From NCBI GenBank assembly GCA_009785345.1, contig WQWL01000008.1, positions 1 to 54,934 of the forward strand: a stretch of 54,934 bases of DNA, in the 5' to 3' direction. Position numbers and translations under genes: made by a program. Numbering within the stretch: position 1 is the stretch's first letter; every line of letters begins with the position of its first letter. Positions 46,326-54,814 of the stretch are shown piece by piece. The notes under the pieces were generated by a model. That model saw nothing but the letters and a program-made list of their open reading frames with translations, was not told where the DNA came from and did not search any database. The stretch is from Oscillospiraceae bacterium. Its GTDB lineage: Bacteria > Bacillota > Clostridia > Oscillospirales > Oscillospiraceae.

Positions 46326-47924
46326 CTACTCCACAGTTGTCTTTACTGACTCAACATACTCGTCATATGTCATTGCGCGGTCTATTATGTTGCCGTCTTT
46401 GAATTCTATGATTCTGTTTGCTACTGTTTGTATTAGTTGGTGGTCGTGGGTTGTGAAGATTACATTGCCTTTGAAATCTATAAGTCCATTATTGAGCGCG
46501 GCTACGCTTTCAAGGTCAAGGTGGTTTGTTGGTTGGTCAAGTAATAGTACACTTGCACCGGAGAGCATGAGTCTTGATAGCATACAGCGGACTTTTTCGC
46601 CACCAGAGAGCACTTTTACATCTTTGTAGACGTCATCCCCTGTGAATAGCATGCGTCCCAGGAATGTCCTGAGATAGCTTTCCCGTTTGTCCTCAGAGTA
46701 TTGTCGAATCCAGTCGATGATATTTAGTTCATTGTCAGAGAAGTATGCGGTGTTGTCGTTGGGGAAGTATGATTGTGTTGTTGAAACGCCCCATTTGACT
46801 TCGCCTTCATCCGGTTCAATCTCGCCGGCAAGGATTTTGAACATTGCGGTTATCGTGTTTTCATTCTCGCCGATGAACGCAATTTTGTCATCGCGATTCA
46901 TGGTGAAGCTTACGTTGTCTATAACTTTTTCGCCGTCGATACTATATGACACATCAGTTACAAATAACCTGTCTTTTCCAGGTTCCCGTTCCATTTTGAA
47001 TCCAACCCAAGGATAGCGGCGTGTTGATGCAGGCATGTCTTCTATTCTTATTTTTTCTATGAGCTTTTTGCGAGATGTGGCTTGGCGTGATTTAGATTTA
47101 TTCGCGGAGAAGCGACGGACAAATTCTTCCAGTTCTTGAATTTTATCCTCGCTTTTCTTGTTTTTCTCTTTTATGAGTTTCTGCATGAGTTGACTGGAAT
47201 CATACCAGAAGTCATAGTTACCAACATATAGTTTGATTTTTTCAAAATCGATATCGACAATGTGAGTACATACAGTGTTGAGGAAGTATCGGTCATGAGC
47301 TACTACGATGACTGTTCCTTCATAATCCATGAGAAACTCTTCCAACCAGACAACACTGCCAACGTCAAGGTTGTTTGTTGGTTCGTCGAGTAATATAATA
47401 TCGGGTTTTCCGAATAACGCTTGTGCGAGCAAAGCCTTAACCTTTTGTCGTGGTTCCATTTCACTCATTATGGAGTGATGCAGAGCAGTCGGTATGCCCA
47501 ATCCTTGAAGTAGCTGTGATGCGTCGGATTCGGCTTCCCAGCCTCCAAGTTCCGCATATTCCTCTTCCAATTCTGCAGCTCGTATGCCGTCTTCGTCAGA
47601 GAAATCTTCCTTGAGGTAGAGTTCATCTTTTTCTTTGCCACATTCGAATAAGCGTGCATTACCCATTATAACAGTATCCATAACAGTGAACTCATCGTAC
47701 ATGTTTTGATCTTGTTTCAATACCGTCATACGGACATCAGGTTTAATTTCTACTGCGCCGGTCGTTTGCTCGAGTTCACCGGAAAGGATTTTTAGAAATG
47801 ATGATTTGCCGGAACCGTTTGCCCCGATGATGCCGTAGCAGTTGCCGGGCGTAAATTGCAGATCGACACGCGAAAAGAGAGTAGTGCCACCAAATTGCAG
47901 ACTTAGATTATTAACAGTAATCAT
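46326..47924 (-). CDS. ABC-F family ATPase with one degenerate ATP site
   Basis: A 532-residue protein with two ABC domains and an interdomain linker, related to YbiT/YkpA-type translation factors; there are no membrane helices. Domain 1 has an intact Walker A (GANGSGKS, 34-41) and Walker B (LLDEPTNNLD), but SEMEPRQK replaces its LSGGE signature. Domain 2 has an intact signature (VLSGGEKVR), but its Walker A reads GENENTITAM without the Lys, and its Walker B reads LLLDQPTNHLD with Gln for the catalytic Glu. One composite site is complete and the other lost at all three motifs. The start has only a weak GAGAATG signal. It probably acts on ribosomes. Confidence 0.88.
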   Translation of the reverse strand: MITVNNLSLQFGGTTLFSRVDLQFTPGNCYGIIGANGSGKSSFLKILSGELEQTTGAVEIKPDVRMTVLKQDQNMYDEFTVMDTVIMGNARLFECGKEKDELYLKEDFSDEDGIRAAELEEEYAELGGWEAESDASQLLQGLGIPTALHHSIMSEMEPRQKVKALLAQALFGKPDIILLDEPTNNLDVGSVVWLEEFLMDYEGTVIVVAHDRYFLNTVCTHIVDIDFEKIKLYVGNYDFWYDSSQLMQKLIKEKNKKSEDKIQELEEFVRRFSANKSKSRQATSRKKLIEKIRIEDMPASTRRYPWVGFKMEREPGKDRLFVTDVSYSIDGEKVIDNVSFTMNRDDKIAFIGENENTITAMFKILAGEIEPDEGEVKWGVSTTQSYFPNDNTAYFSDNELNIIDWIRQYSEDKRESYLRTFLGRMLFTGDDVYKDVKVLSGGEKVRCMLSRLMLSGASVLLLDQPTNHLDLESVAALNNGLIDFKGNVIFTTHDHQLIQTVANRIIEFKDGNIIDRAMTYDEYVESVKTTVE

Positions 47925-48048
47925 ATTTCATTCTCATTTCATAATATAGAGTTTTAGCCACTCCACTCCATTATATCACATATTTTTTTCTTTCGCTCGA
48001 TTGTTTTTAATTATATATTATGTTACAATTGTAGCGAATTTAATGGAT

Positions 48049-48068
48049 CGATTGTTCATGAACAATCG
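48049..48068. promoter_or_regulatory. 20-bp perfect palindrome upstream of the ABC-2 operon
   Basis: CGATTGTTCATGAACAATCG reads the same on both strands. It lies between divergent genes, about 20 bp before a TTGACA box, so a dimeric regulator site is plausible. Confidence 0.45.
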
Positions 48069-48089
48069 GTTCAGGAATCGCACTTTTTA

Positions 48090-48118
48090 TTGACATGCAT
48101 CATCATGCATGCAAGAAT
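48090..48118 (+). promoter_or_regulatory. Possible promoter of the ABC-2 operon
   Basis: TTGACA (48090-48095), 17-nt spacer containing ATGCATCATCATGCAT, then AAGAAT (48113-48118). The -10 box is weak. Confidence 0.35.
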
Positions 48119-48179
48119 TTTGGTGGTAAAACCAGATTGAATATATCAGCAGAAGTGCAGCAAAGGAATGGTCATATAT

Positions 48180-49118
48180 ATGATTACTATAAGCGGACTA
48201 AGCAAGAGTTACGGTAAAAACCGCGGGATTGATGATATATCGTTCACGATTCCGGAAGGGGAAATTGTTGGTTTTCTGGGTCCAAACGGTGCAGGAAAAT
48301 CAACGACAATGAACATAATTACCGGATACTTAACAGCAGACAGGGGAGATGTTGAGATTGCTGGGATTGATATGCTAAGAAATCCAATAGAGGCGAAAAA
48401 GCGTATTGGTTATCTTCCTGAGCAACCACCCCTTTACCATACGATGACGGTAGATGCATATCTTGATTTTGTGTATGAACTTAAAGGTGCAACGTCACCA
48501 TCCCAGAAGGATCATATATCAGGTATATGTGAAATTATCGGACTCAAGGATGTATACAAGCGGGTAATCGGGCATCTTTCAAAGGGTTATAAACAACGTG
48601 TGGGGCTTGCACAAGCTCTAATTGGAGACCCTGATGTCTTAATACTGGACGAGCCAACTGTCGGACTGGATCCAAGACAGATTGTAGAAATCCGAAATGT
48701 CATAAAGGATATGGGCAAAAAACGCACAATCATACTTTCGACACATATATTGCCTGAAGTCTCTGCAATTTGTGAACGCGTTTTGGTTATTGCGAATGGA
48801 TCAATAGTTGCAGATGACAAGCCGGAAAATCTTGCAGGCACAGCAATTGGAACAAGATCAATGATGGTCAGAATTGCAGGGCCGAGTGGTAGCGTGCGAA
48901 CAATATTGGATAATCTTGAAGGTATAAAGTCTGCCAATTCATTAGGTAAAAAAGAGCCTGACAGTTGTGATTTCTTAATCGAAAGTAATAGAGGTGTTGA
49001 TATAAGAAGACCTCTATTTAATGCACTTTCAAAAGAAGGTTATCCGCTACTTATGCTTCGTCCGCAAAGTGATTCCTTGGAAGATATCTTCCTAAAGCTA
49101 ACTGAGGAGGAGAACTAG
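48180..49118 (+). CDS. ABC-2 type transporter ATP-binding protein (GldA-like)
   Basis: A 312-residue ATPase: Walker A GPNGAGKST, Q-loop YLPEQPPLY, signature LSKGYKQRVGLAQAL, Walker B VLILDEPTVGLD, and an H-loop in ILSTHILPEV. A C-terminal regulatory part follows. The start is set at ATG 48180; the first ATG at 48168 is only one nt after AAAGGA. It is first in a four-gene operon with a permease, a GldG-like protein and a DUF4340 protein. Export or membrane remodelling substrate unknown. Confidence 0.9.
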   Translation: MITISGLSKSYGKNRGIDDISFTIPEGEIVGFLGPNGAGKSTTMNIITGYLTADRGDVEIAGIDMLRNPIEAKKRIGYLPEQPPLYHTMTVDAYLDFVYELKGATSPSQKDHISGICEIIGLKDVYKRVIGHLSKGYKQRVGLAQALIGDPDVLILDEPTVGLDPRQIVEIRNVIKDMGKKRTIILSTHILPEVSAICERVLVIANGSIVADDKPENLAGTAIGTRSMMVRIAGPSGSVRTILDNLEGIKSANSLGKKEPDSCDFLIESNRGVDIRRPLFNALSKEGYPLLMLRPQSDSLEDIFLKLTEEEN

Positions 49119-49838
49119 ATGCTAGCAGTATTTAAACGTGATTTTAATGCATACTTTACATCACCAATAGGTTATGTATATTTAGGCTCATATATCCTTG
49201 TGCTCAACTTGATGTTTTACCTAAACAATGCTTTGGGTTCATCGTCATCAGTCGGCGGACTATTTAGTTTTATGTTACTTGTTATGATGTTTATAACACC
49301 AATATTGACAATGCGTGTTTTTTCCGAAGACTTTAAACAAAAGACGGATCAACTTTTATACACAACCCCGGTCAGAATGCATTCAATTGTAATTGGCAAG
49401 TTTCTTTCATCACTGGCTGTTTTCATGTGTTTACTTCTATTAACACTTCTCTGGCCATTTACAATTTCGCTTTTTGGAACGAATAACATGGCGGAAATAG
49501 TCGGTAATTATGTTGGTATTCTTTGCATAGGTGCCGCATATATATCAATGGGAATATTCATTTCAGCATTAACAGAGAACCAGGTTATTGCTGCTGTTGG
49601 CTCTCTATGTCTTTTCATTGCATTATATATTCTGGAAATTGTTGCATCGATGTTTTTTGCAACCGGTGTGCTACCGGAGTTTATTATGCGGATTTTCCTA
49701 TTTATTTCAATTTATGGTCGGTATGGAGAGATTACAAGAGGCTTGTTATCTCTTGATACGATAGTGTTTTTTATTTCAGTTTGTGCTGTATTTATCTTCC
49801 TTACCACGCGAGCTCTAGAGAGAAGGAGGCAACGCTAA
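49119..49838 (+). CDS. ABC-2 type permease (GldF-like)
   Basis: A 239-residue membrane protein with six helices. The N-terminal FKRDFNAYFTSPIGYVYLGS is typical of GldF-like permeases, and MRVFSEDFKQKTDQLLYTTP is the conserved first cytoplasmic loop. It starts directly after the ATPase stop. Confidence 0.88.
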   Translation: MLAVFKRDFNAYFTSPIGYVYLGSYILVLNLMFYLNNALGSSSSVGGLFSFMLLVMMFITPILTMRVFSEDFKQKTDQLLYTTPVRMHSIVIGKFLSSLAVFMCLLLLTLLWPFTISLFGTNNMAEIVGNYVGILCIGAAYISMGIFISALTENQVIAAVGSLCLFIALYILEIVASMFFATGVLPEFIMRIFLFISIYGRYGEITRGLLSLDTIVFFISVCAVFIFLTTRALERRRQR

Positions 49839-49978
49839 AGTTTGAATAAATTCAAACTTACGTGAGAATGTGCCAATTTGCTCTCCCTACGGGAAACCGC
49901 AAATTAATGCACGAAATGACCATTCCTTATCCGTGGTTGTTTTGTGACTGAGCACTATAGAAAGGAATGTTCATATAT
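49839..49978 (+). promoter_or_regulatory. Structured leader between the permease and the GldG-like gene
   Basis: Three hairpins in 140 nt: AGTTTGAA/TTCAAACT (49839-49858), AATTTG/CAAATT, and CACGAAATGACCA with TGGTTGTTTTGTG (49910-49946; 13 pairs, some G-U). The last 5' arm continues as ATGACCATTCC, complementary with one mismatch to GGAATGTTCAT over the ribosome-binding site at 49964-49974. The same hairpin sequence precedes nagA (24393-24434). Confidence 0.45.
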
Positions 49979-51463
49979 ATGAGTAATAAATTAAGAATCA
50001 GAGGAATAGGTGTCCTTATTACAGTTGTCGTTCTGACACTAATCATTCTTGTTAATATTTTCGTAGGTATGCTCACAGATCGCTTCTTCATTAGAGCTGA
50101 TCTTACTGAAACAGGAGTATTCACACTTTCTGATAGAGCAGCTGAATTTCTAAATGACCTGGATGAAACAGTTGATATTATAGTGCTTTCAGAGGAATCT
50201 ATATGGCGAGCTAATCCCAACTTTGATATGGTTGCAAACATATTACAGAATTATTCTGCATCTTCCGGAGGACGATTGAGAATACAATATGTGAACCCGG
50301 ATCTCAACTCATTTGACGGTCCGCTATATAATAATTCACTCTCAGATCTACAAGCAGCTTATATGGAGCTAGAGGATATGGATCGTAATGACATCATATT
50401 TTTGAGTGAGAGAAGAGCAACAAGATTGTCAGTTTTTGACTTATTTGCGCAACGCCAAGACCAACAAGGACGTGTGACGGTAACACTAAGAGCGGATCAA
50501 GAGTTAATTAGTTCCCTGATCTATGTGTTGAATGAAGAAATTGCACGTGTTGTCTTTGTTGAGAATCACAGAGAAAGCCCTCTTCTCAACTTTACAAATG
50601 TTTTTGAGAGAGGCGGTTATGTCGCGTCAACTATCAACTTGGCGACTGAAGAAATACCTGATGATACAATAGTTCTTGTCAGTGCTGCACCGTTGTCCGA
50701 TTTCTTAAGCGAAGAAATAGTGAAGTTAGAAGAGTTTCTTATGCACGGTGGTAGCGTAATAATATTATATGATCCACAACTACCTAGCTTGCCAAATCTG
50801 GAAAACTTTATGGCAGAGTGGGGAATAACAATCGAGAATAAACTAATATTTGATGATGAATTTACATTCGTACCACAATTTGGCATAATTGGTGCGCATG
50901 TCGTAGCAGGTGATGGGTTGCCATCCACGGCTAACGCAGAAGAAATAACGTCTGTATTTCGTCTGGGTGTACGTCTTCCGCGTCCGCTTCGTTCGGATGC
51001 TGTAGTAAGAGGCGGGTTTAGAATTACCCCACTAGTTCAAACAATTTCTGCGTCTTCATATGCTAAGGATATTAGTGCAGGCGATTTGACTACGCCAGCG
51101 AGAGAACCTGGAGATGAATCAGGTCCGTTTGTTCTTGCCTATCATGTAAGTAGAAGTACCCGTAATGCTGACGGTAATCAAGTTGATGCAAACTTAATTG
51201 TTGCGGGATTTTCGAAATTTGATGATTTTATATTAGGCACATACGGTGATACTTTTTATAATGCATTTTTAATCAATGATATTGCTCACGACCTTAACCC
51301 CTTTGGCGAGCGTATATTCATTCCTGCCAGAGAGTTAACGGGTAGTCAGATGATGGTAAGTTCAGGATCTGCAAGGACGATATTAATCGTGATGGTTATT
51401 GCATTACCACTAGCCATTATTGCGACGGGTATTGTAGTTTGGCGTAAACGGAGGCATAAATAA
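49979..51463 (+). CDS. GldG-like ABC-associated auxiliary protein
   Basis: A 494-residue protein with one N-terminal and one C-terminal transmembrane helix (VLITVVVLTLIILVNIFV; ILIVMVIALPLAIIATGIVV) and an extracytoplasmic domain between them. LTETGVFTLSDRAAEFLNDL and VRVVFVENH-like/IILYDPQLPSLP segments fit the ABC_transp_aux/GldG family. The start is ATG 49979 in the AAGGNATGNTCATNNATATG layout. Its TAA overlaps the next ATG. Confidence 0.85.
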   Translation: MSNKLRIRGIGVLITVVVLTLIILVNIFVGMLTDRFFIRADLTETGVFTLSDRAAEFLNDLDETVDIIVLSEESIWRANPNFDMVANILQNYSASSGGRLRIQYVNPDLNSFDGPLYNNSLSDLQAAYMELEDMDRNDIIFLSERRATRLSVFDLFAQRQDQQGRVTVTLRADQELISSLIYVLNEEIARVVFVENHRESPLLNFTNVFERGGYVASTINLATEEIPDDTIVLVSAAPLSDFLSEEIVKLEEFLMHGGSVIILYDPQLPSLPNLENFMAEWGITIENKLIFDDEFTFVPQFGIIGAHVVAGDGLPSTANAEEITSVFRLGVRLPRPLRSDAVVRGGFRITPLVQTISASSYAKDISAGDLTTPAREPGDESGPFVLAYHVSRSTRNADGNQVDANLIVAGFSKFDDFILGTYGDTFYNAFLINDIAHDLNPFGERIFIPARELTGSQMMVSSGSARTILIVMVIALPLAIIATGIVVWRKRRHK

Positions 51464-52905
51464 TGCGAAAATCTGTACTAATTACTTGTATTATTGCTGT
51501 TTTGCTGTTATCTGCCGGAATTGTTTTCTTGATGTTATGGGACGATGAACCGGAGGTCATGATTGAGACTCCGCCTGTTGAAGCAGCACAGACAGCAGAT
51601 TTGATAAGAGAGTCACGCGAGTATGTGGTTAGCATAACATTTACTCCAAATGATGGTACAGAATATACCATTTTGCATAATGCAGATGATGGTGGTCTTG
51701 AACTAAATGTTGCAGACCCGATTTTCTCAGGAGAACAATCGGCATTACGTTCCCTGTTTAATCAAGCGGTTTCATTGCCGAATTTGACTGTTGTTACTGA
51801 AGATGCTGATGATGAACAACTTGCTATGTTTGGGTTTAACAATCCTGATATGAGCGTAAGCGTGGCTCGCGATGATGGAACAACTGTGGAAATTGAAATT
51901 GGGAATGTGCAAGCTGTAGGGCAAGGGCGTTTTGCCAGATTGGGGAACAGTCGTGAAGTATTCTTGCTGAGTGGGCATCAGAGCGCTGTAATGACTCAAA
52001 GTGTTGAGCAATTATACGACATAGCATTTTTCCCATTCTGGGAGTATCATGCTATTGAATCTGCAGTATTAGCTCTCGAAAACATTATCATTGAAAATGA
52101 TCGTGGTATTATTGAGTTGCGCAGGCGTGCAGAGGAAGAAATAGCTGATCTTCCACTGGGAAGCTCATCATTTCAAATTTTACAACCCACAGTTGCTGAA
52201 GCCAATGATTCAATCATTGAACGTGTCATTTTGCAAGATTTAATCAGTATTAGACCGACCGATGTTGTGTCTGTTCGCCCAACCGATTTGTCAGCATATG
52301 GATTGGACTCTCCCGTCAGATTAACAATTGAAGCCTATGATTGGCATGGTGCGACTCTTCTTATTGGTAATGCTGATCATGATAGAGGTGGGCGTTTTGT
52401 CATGATAGAGGGTTATGATGCAGTTTTGTTTGATTATTTCGGAGAGTATGAGTTTTTGAATATAAGTTTCGCACAAATACGCACAGGTCATATGTGGCTG
52501 TACCATATAGAGGAGATTGCGTCTATAACATTTATGCTTGATGGTGCAACACGAATTTTGCGGATGGAACATAATCCTGATGATGAAAGCCTGCGCGGTT
52601 GGTTGGATGATACTGAAATAAGCGAAACTAATGTAAGAAGATTATATACCGGAGCACTTTTGATAGCTCCAAATGGTGAAACTGACGCTCCGATTCCGTC
52701 CGGCGATCCGATGTATTCGATAACTATATACTTTGCAGACGGAGATACAAGAACCCTCGAGCTATATCAGCTCAATGATTCACAGTTTATGATTGTTCTC
52801 AATGGAGAAAATACCGAGTTGTTTATAACTCGCATGTCATTGCAAATAAACCTGTTAAGCAGATTTGAGGCTCTTGATGCCGGAAGAGACATACCAGCAG
52901 GTTAA
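51463..52905 (+). CDS. DUF4340 domain protein
   Basis: A 480-residue protein anchored by one N-terminal helix (VLITCIIAVLLLSAGIVFLM). The rest is extracytoplasmic and beta-rich, with two related halves (SITFTPNDGTEYTILH, then SITFMLDGATRILRMEHN), as in DUF4340 proteins that follow GldG-like genes. The TAATG overlap indicates translational coupling. It is likely a partner of the transporter complex; function unknown. Confidence 0.82.
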   Translation: MRKSVLITCIIAVLLLSAGIVFLMLWDDEPEVMIETPPVEAAQTADLIRESREYVVSITFTPNDGTEYTILHNADDGGLELNVADPIFSGEQSALRSLFNQAVSLPNLTVVTEDADDEQLAMFGFNNPDMSVSVARDDGTTVEIEIGNVQAVGQGRFARLGNSREVFLLSGHQSAVMTQSVEQLYDIAFFPFWEYHAIESAVLALENIIIENDRGIIELRRRAEEEIADLPLGSSSFQILQPTVAEANDSIIERVILQDLISIRPTDVVSVRPTDLSAYGLDSPVRLTIEAYDWHGATLLIGNADHDRGGRFVMIEGYDAVLFDYFGEYEFLNISFAQIRTGHMWLYHIEEIASITFMLDGATRILRMEHNPDDESLRGWLDDTEISETNVRRLYTGALLIAPNGETDAPIPSGDPMYSITIYFADGDTRTLELYQLNDSQFMIVLNGENTELFITRMSLQINLLSRFEALDAGRDIPAG

Positions 52906-52929
52906 AGGTGAATATCAAGTTAACGTGAA

Positions 52930-53108
52930 GGGGCTGTTGCAAAATGATGCAATAGCCCCTAAAAAAACAGAAATGAGCATTCGTCATTGCTGGCCGGAGC
53001 CTGTCCTGAACTTGATTCAGGAAGCCGCAATCTAATAGAATCAAGCTGTGTCATAGATCCCGGGTCAAGCCCGGGATGACGGGTTTTTCTGTATTTTGCA
53101 ATAGCCCC
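52930..53108. repeat. MITE-like element with GGGGCTGTTGCAAAAT ends
   Basis: A 179-bp element. Left end GGGGCTGTTGCAAAAT at 52930-52945; right end is the complement ATTTTGCAATAGCCCC at 53093-53108. Inside are a second copy of TGCAATAGCCCC forming a hairpin with the left end, CTGAACTTGATTCAG, and GATCCCGGGTCAAGCCCGGG. Ends of this type are common among DDE insertion sequences. No ORF. It separates the DUF4340 and metY genes and may end both transcripts. Confidence 0.75.
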
Positions 53109-53130
53109 ATCCTTACATCAATTATGAATT

Positions 53131-54411
53131 TTATTCTATCGCCTGTTTCAAATCATCCAGGATATCATCAATATGTTCTGTGCCGATGGATAGTCTTATT
53201 GTGTTTGGTTGGATGCCACTGAGTTGAAGTTCTGCTTCGCTCATTTGAGAATGTGTTGTGGATGCCGGGTGAATGACCAGTGATTTAACATCTCCAACAT
53301 TTGCTAGAAGAGAGAAGAGTTTTAATTTTTCAACGAAAGCTTGTGCTTCAGCTTTACCGCCTTTGATTTCAAAGGTGAATATTGATGCTCCACCTTGGGG
53401 GAAATATGTCTTATAGAGTGCATGATGTGGATGTTCTGTTAGGGATGGGTGATTGACATGTTCAACTTGCGGGTGTGTTTTTAGAAAGCCTATTACTTTA
53501 AGCGTATTCTCTGCGTGTCGTTCCATTCTTAATGAAAGGGTTTCCAGTCCTTGCAAGAACAAGAATGAATGGAATGGAGACAGGCATGCACCCATGTCTC
53601 GTAGAAGCGTGACCCTTGCTTTAATTATGTATGCAAGTGCTCCTGCTACTTCTGTGAAAATAGCGCCATGATAACTTGCATCTGGCTCCGTGAAACTTGG
53701 GAATCTGCCGGATGCTGCCCAATCAAACTTACCGGCATCCACAATAACACCACCAATTGTTGTGCCATGTCCGCCAATAAATTTTGTTGCAGAATGTACA
53801 ACGATATCTGCACCATGTTCGATGGGGCGCAGGTGATATGGTGTTGCAAATGTATTATCTACGATTAAAGGAAGTCCGTGTTTATGCGCAATATCTGCAA
53901 CCGCTTGAATGTCGATTAAAGTAGCATTCGGATTACCGATGGTTTCTAAGAAGAGTGCTTTTGTGTTATCTTTAATTTCTGCTTCAAAATTTTCAGGAAC
54001 ATCAGGGTCGATGAAGCTTACAGAAATACCCATTGTGCGGAAAGTATGTGCGAAAAGATTGTATGTGCCGCCGTAGAGGGTTTTTGCAGAAACAATGTGG
54101 TCACCGGGACCTGCTATATTTTGAATGGCATATGTTGTAGCGGCAGATCCGCTGGCGACCGCAAGTGCTGCTGCGCCACCTTCTAATGCTGCGATTCTTT
54201 TTTCAAACACATCTGTAGTTGGATTCATAATGCGTGTATATATGTTGCCGGGTTCAGCAAGTGCAAAGCGAGCTGCAGCTTTCTCCGGGCTAGGGAATAC
54301 ATATGAAGTTGTTTGATAAATGGGTACTGCACGTGCATCGGTTGTTGGGTCGGGTGCTTCCTGACCTACGTGTATTTGTTGTGTTTCAAAGCGCCATGTT
54401 CTGTCTGACAT
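53131..54411 (-). CDS. metY: O-acetylhomoserine sulfhydrylase (MetY)
   Basis: A 426-residue PLP enzyme of the Cys/Met metabolism family that makes homocysteine from O-acetylhomoserine and sulfide. The PLP lysine is in VVHSATKFIGGHGT. Other landmarks are PIYQTTSYVF, YTRIMNPTTDVFEKRIAALE, ASGSAATTYAI, TIGNPNATLIDI and the C-terminal SLVIHPASTTHSQM. AGGAGG precedes the ATG. A Met-rich leader peptide and attenuator lie upstream (54496-54670), so expression probably rises when charged tRNA-Met falls. The homocysteine methyltransferase at 12729 could perform the next step. Confidence 0.93.
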   Translation of the reverse strand: MSDRTWRFETQQIHVGQEAPDPTTDARAVPIYQTTSYVFPSPEKAAARFALAEPGNIYTRIMNPTTDVFEKRIAALEGGAAALAVASGSAATTYAIQNIAGPGDHIVSAKTLYGGTYNLFAHTFRTMGISVSFIDPDVPENFEAEIKDNTKALFLETIGNPNATLIDIQAVADIAHKHGLPLIVDNTFATPYHLRPIEHGADIVVHSATKFIGGHGTTIGGVIVDAGKFDWAASGRFPSFTEPDASYHGAIFTEVAGALAYIIKARVTLLRDMGACLSPFHSFLFLQGLETLSLRMERHAENTLKVIGFLKTHPQVEHVNHPSLTEHPHHALYKTYFPQGGASIFTFEIKGGKAEAQAFVEKLKLFSLLANVGDVKSLVIHPASTTHSQMSEAELQLSGIQPNTIRLSIGTEHIDDILDDLKQAIE

Positions 54412-54495
54412 TTTTTCTTTCCTCCTGTTAATTTGATTTTGTGTATTCTAAATTTCATTGGATGTGGTATTTGTTAGGTAAACTAATGAAAATAA

Positions 54496-54530
54496 AAGAC
54501 GCCGAGTAACGTAACTTTACTCCGCGTCTT
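54496..54530 (-). terminator. Attenuator terminator (3:4 hairpin) upstream of metY
   Basis: On the minus strand AAGACGCGGAGTAA (54530-54517) pairs with TTACTCGGCGTCTT (54509-54496) at 13 of 14 positions, loop of 7, followed by TTATTTTC. The 5' arm includes AGACGCG, which can instead pair with CGCGTCT inside the leader-peptide gene (54587-54581), so it is not a plain terminator. Confidence 0.8.
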
Positions 54531-54556
54531 ACATTTGCTATTATTCTGTCAAATCA

Positions 54557-54670
54557 TCACATTCGGCAGATATGCAAAGCAGACGCGTATGGCATCATCA
54601 TACCACGCATCATCATGCTGCACATGTCAATATTTGTTTGGATTGCTTGAATGTGATTAAAGTTTTTCAT
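54557..54670 (-). CDS. Methionine-rich leader peptide of metY
   Basis: A 37-residue ORF with TAGGAGAAAGCTA before its ATG. Nine residues are Met, concentrated in MCSMMMRGMMM (residues 16-26); two are Cys. The stop is TGA at 54559-54557. Within the gene, ATGCGTGGTAT (54610-54600) pairs with ATGCCATACGCGT (54595-54583) to form a 1:2 hairpin. The second arm also contains CGCGTCT, and with the following TTTGC it is complementary to GCAAA and AGACGCG just before and within the terminator. This is the layout of trp/his-type attenuators: stalling at Met codons would free segment 2 to block the terminator. No S-box or T-box was seen. Confidence 0.78.
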   Translation of the reverse strand: MKNFNHIQAIQTNIDMCSMMMRGMMMPYASALHICRM

Positions 54671-54694
54671 TAGCTTTCTCCTACGTTGTAGAGT

Positions 54695-54724
54695 ATTATG
54701 CAACAAGTAAGTGGTACTTGTCAA
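54695..54724 (-). promoter_or_regulatory. Promoter of the metY leader transcript
   Basis: Minus strand: perfect TTGACA (54724-54719), 18-nt spacer, CATAAT (54700-54695), about 25 nt upstream of the leader-peptide start. Confidence 0.6.
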
Positions 54725-54814
54725 GAATTATTTGAGAATTAACTCATTATTAATTCATTTTTTAGAGTATTGGACGAAGAGTGGACAGATGCCTGAGTGC
54801 ATAAATATTGCGTT

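Noticed and set aside
54557-54559. TGA at the end of the Met-rich leader peptide as a selenocysteine codon
   Set aside because: A second TGA follows immediately, no SECIS-like loop is placed correctly, and the attenuator layout needs a stop here.
54412-54720. S-box (SAM) riboswitch or T-box upstream of metY
   Set aside because: Neither the conserved S-box core nor a T-box antiterminator sequence is visible; the leader is accounted for by the peptide and the alternative hairpins.
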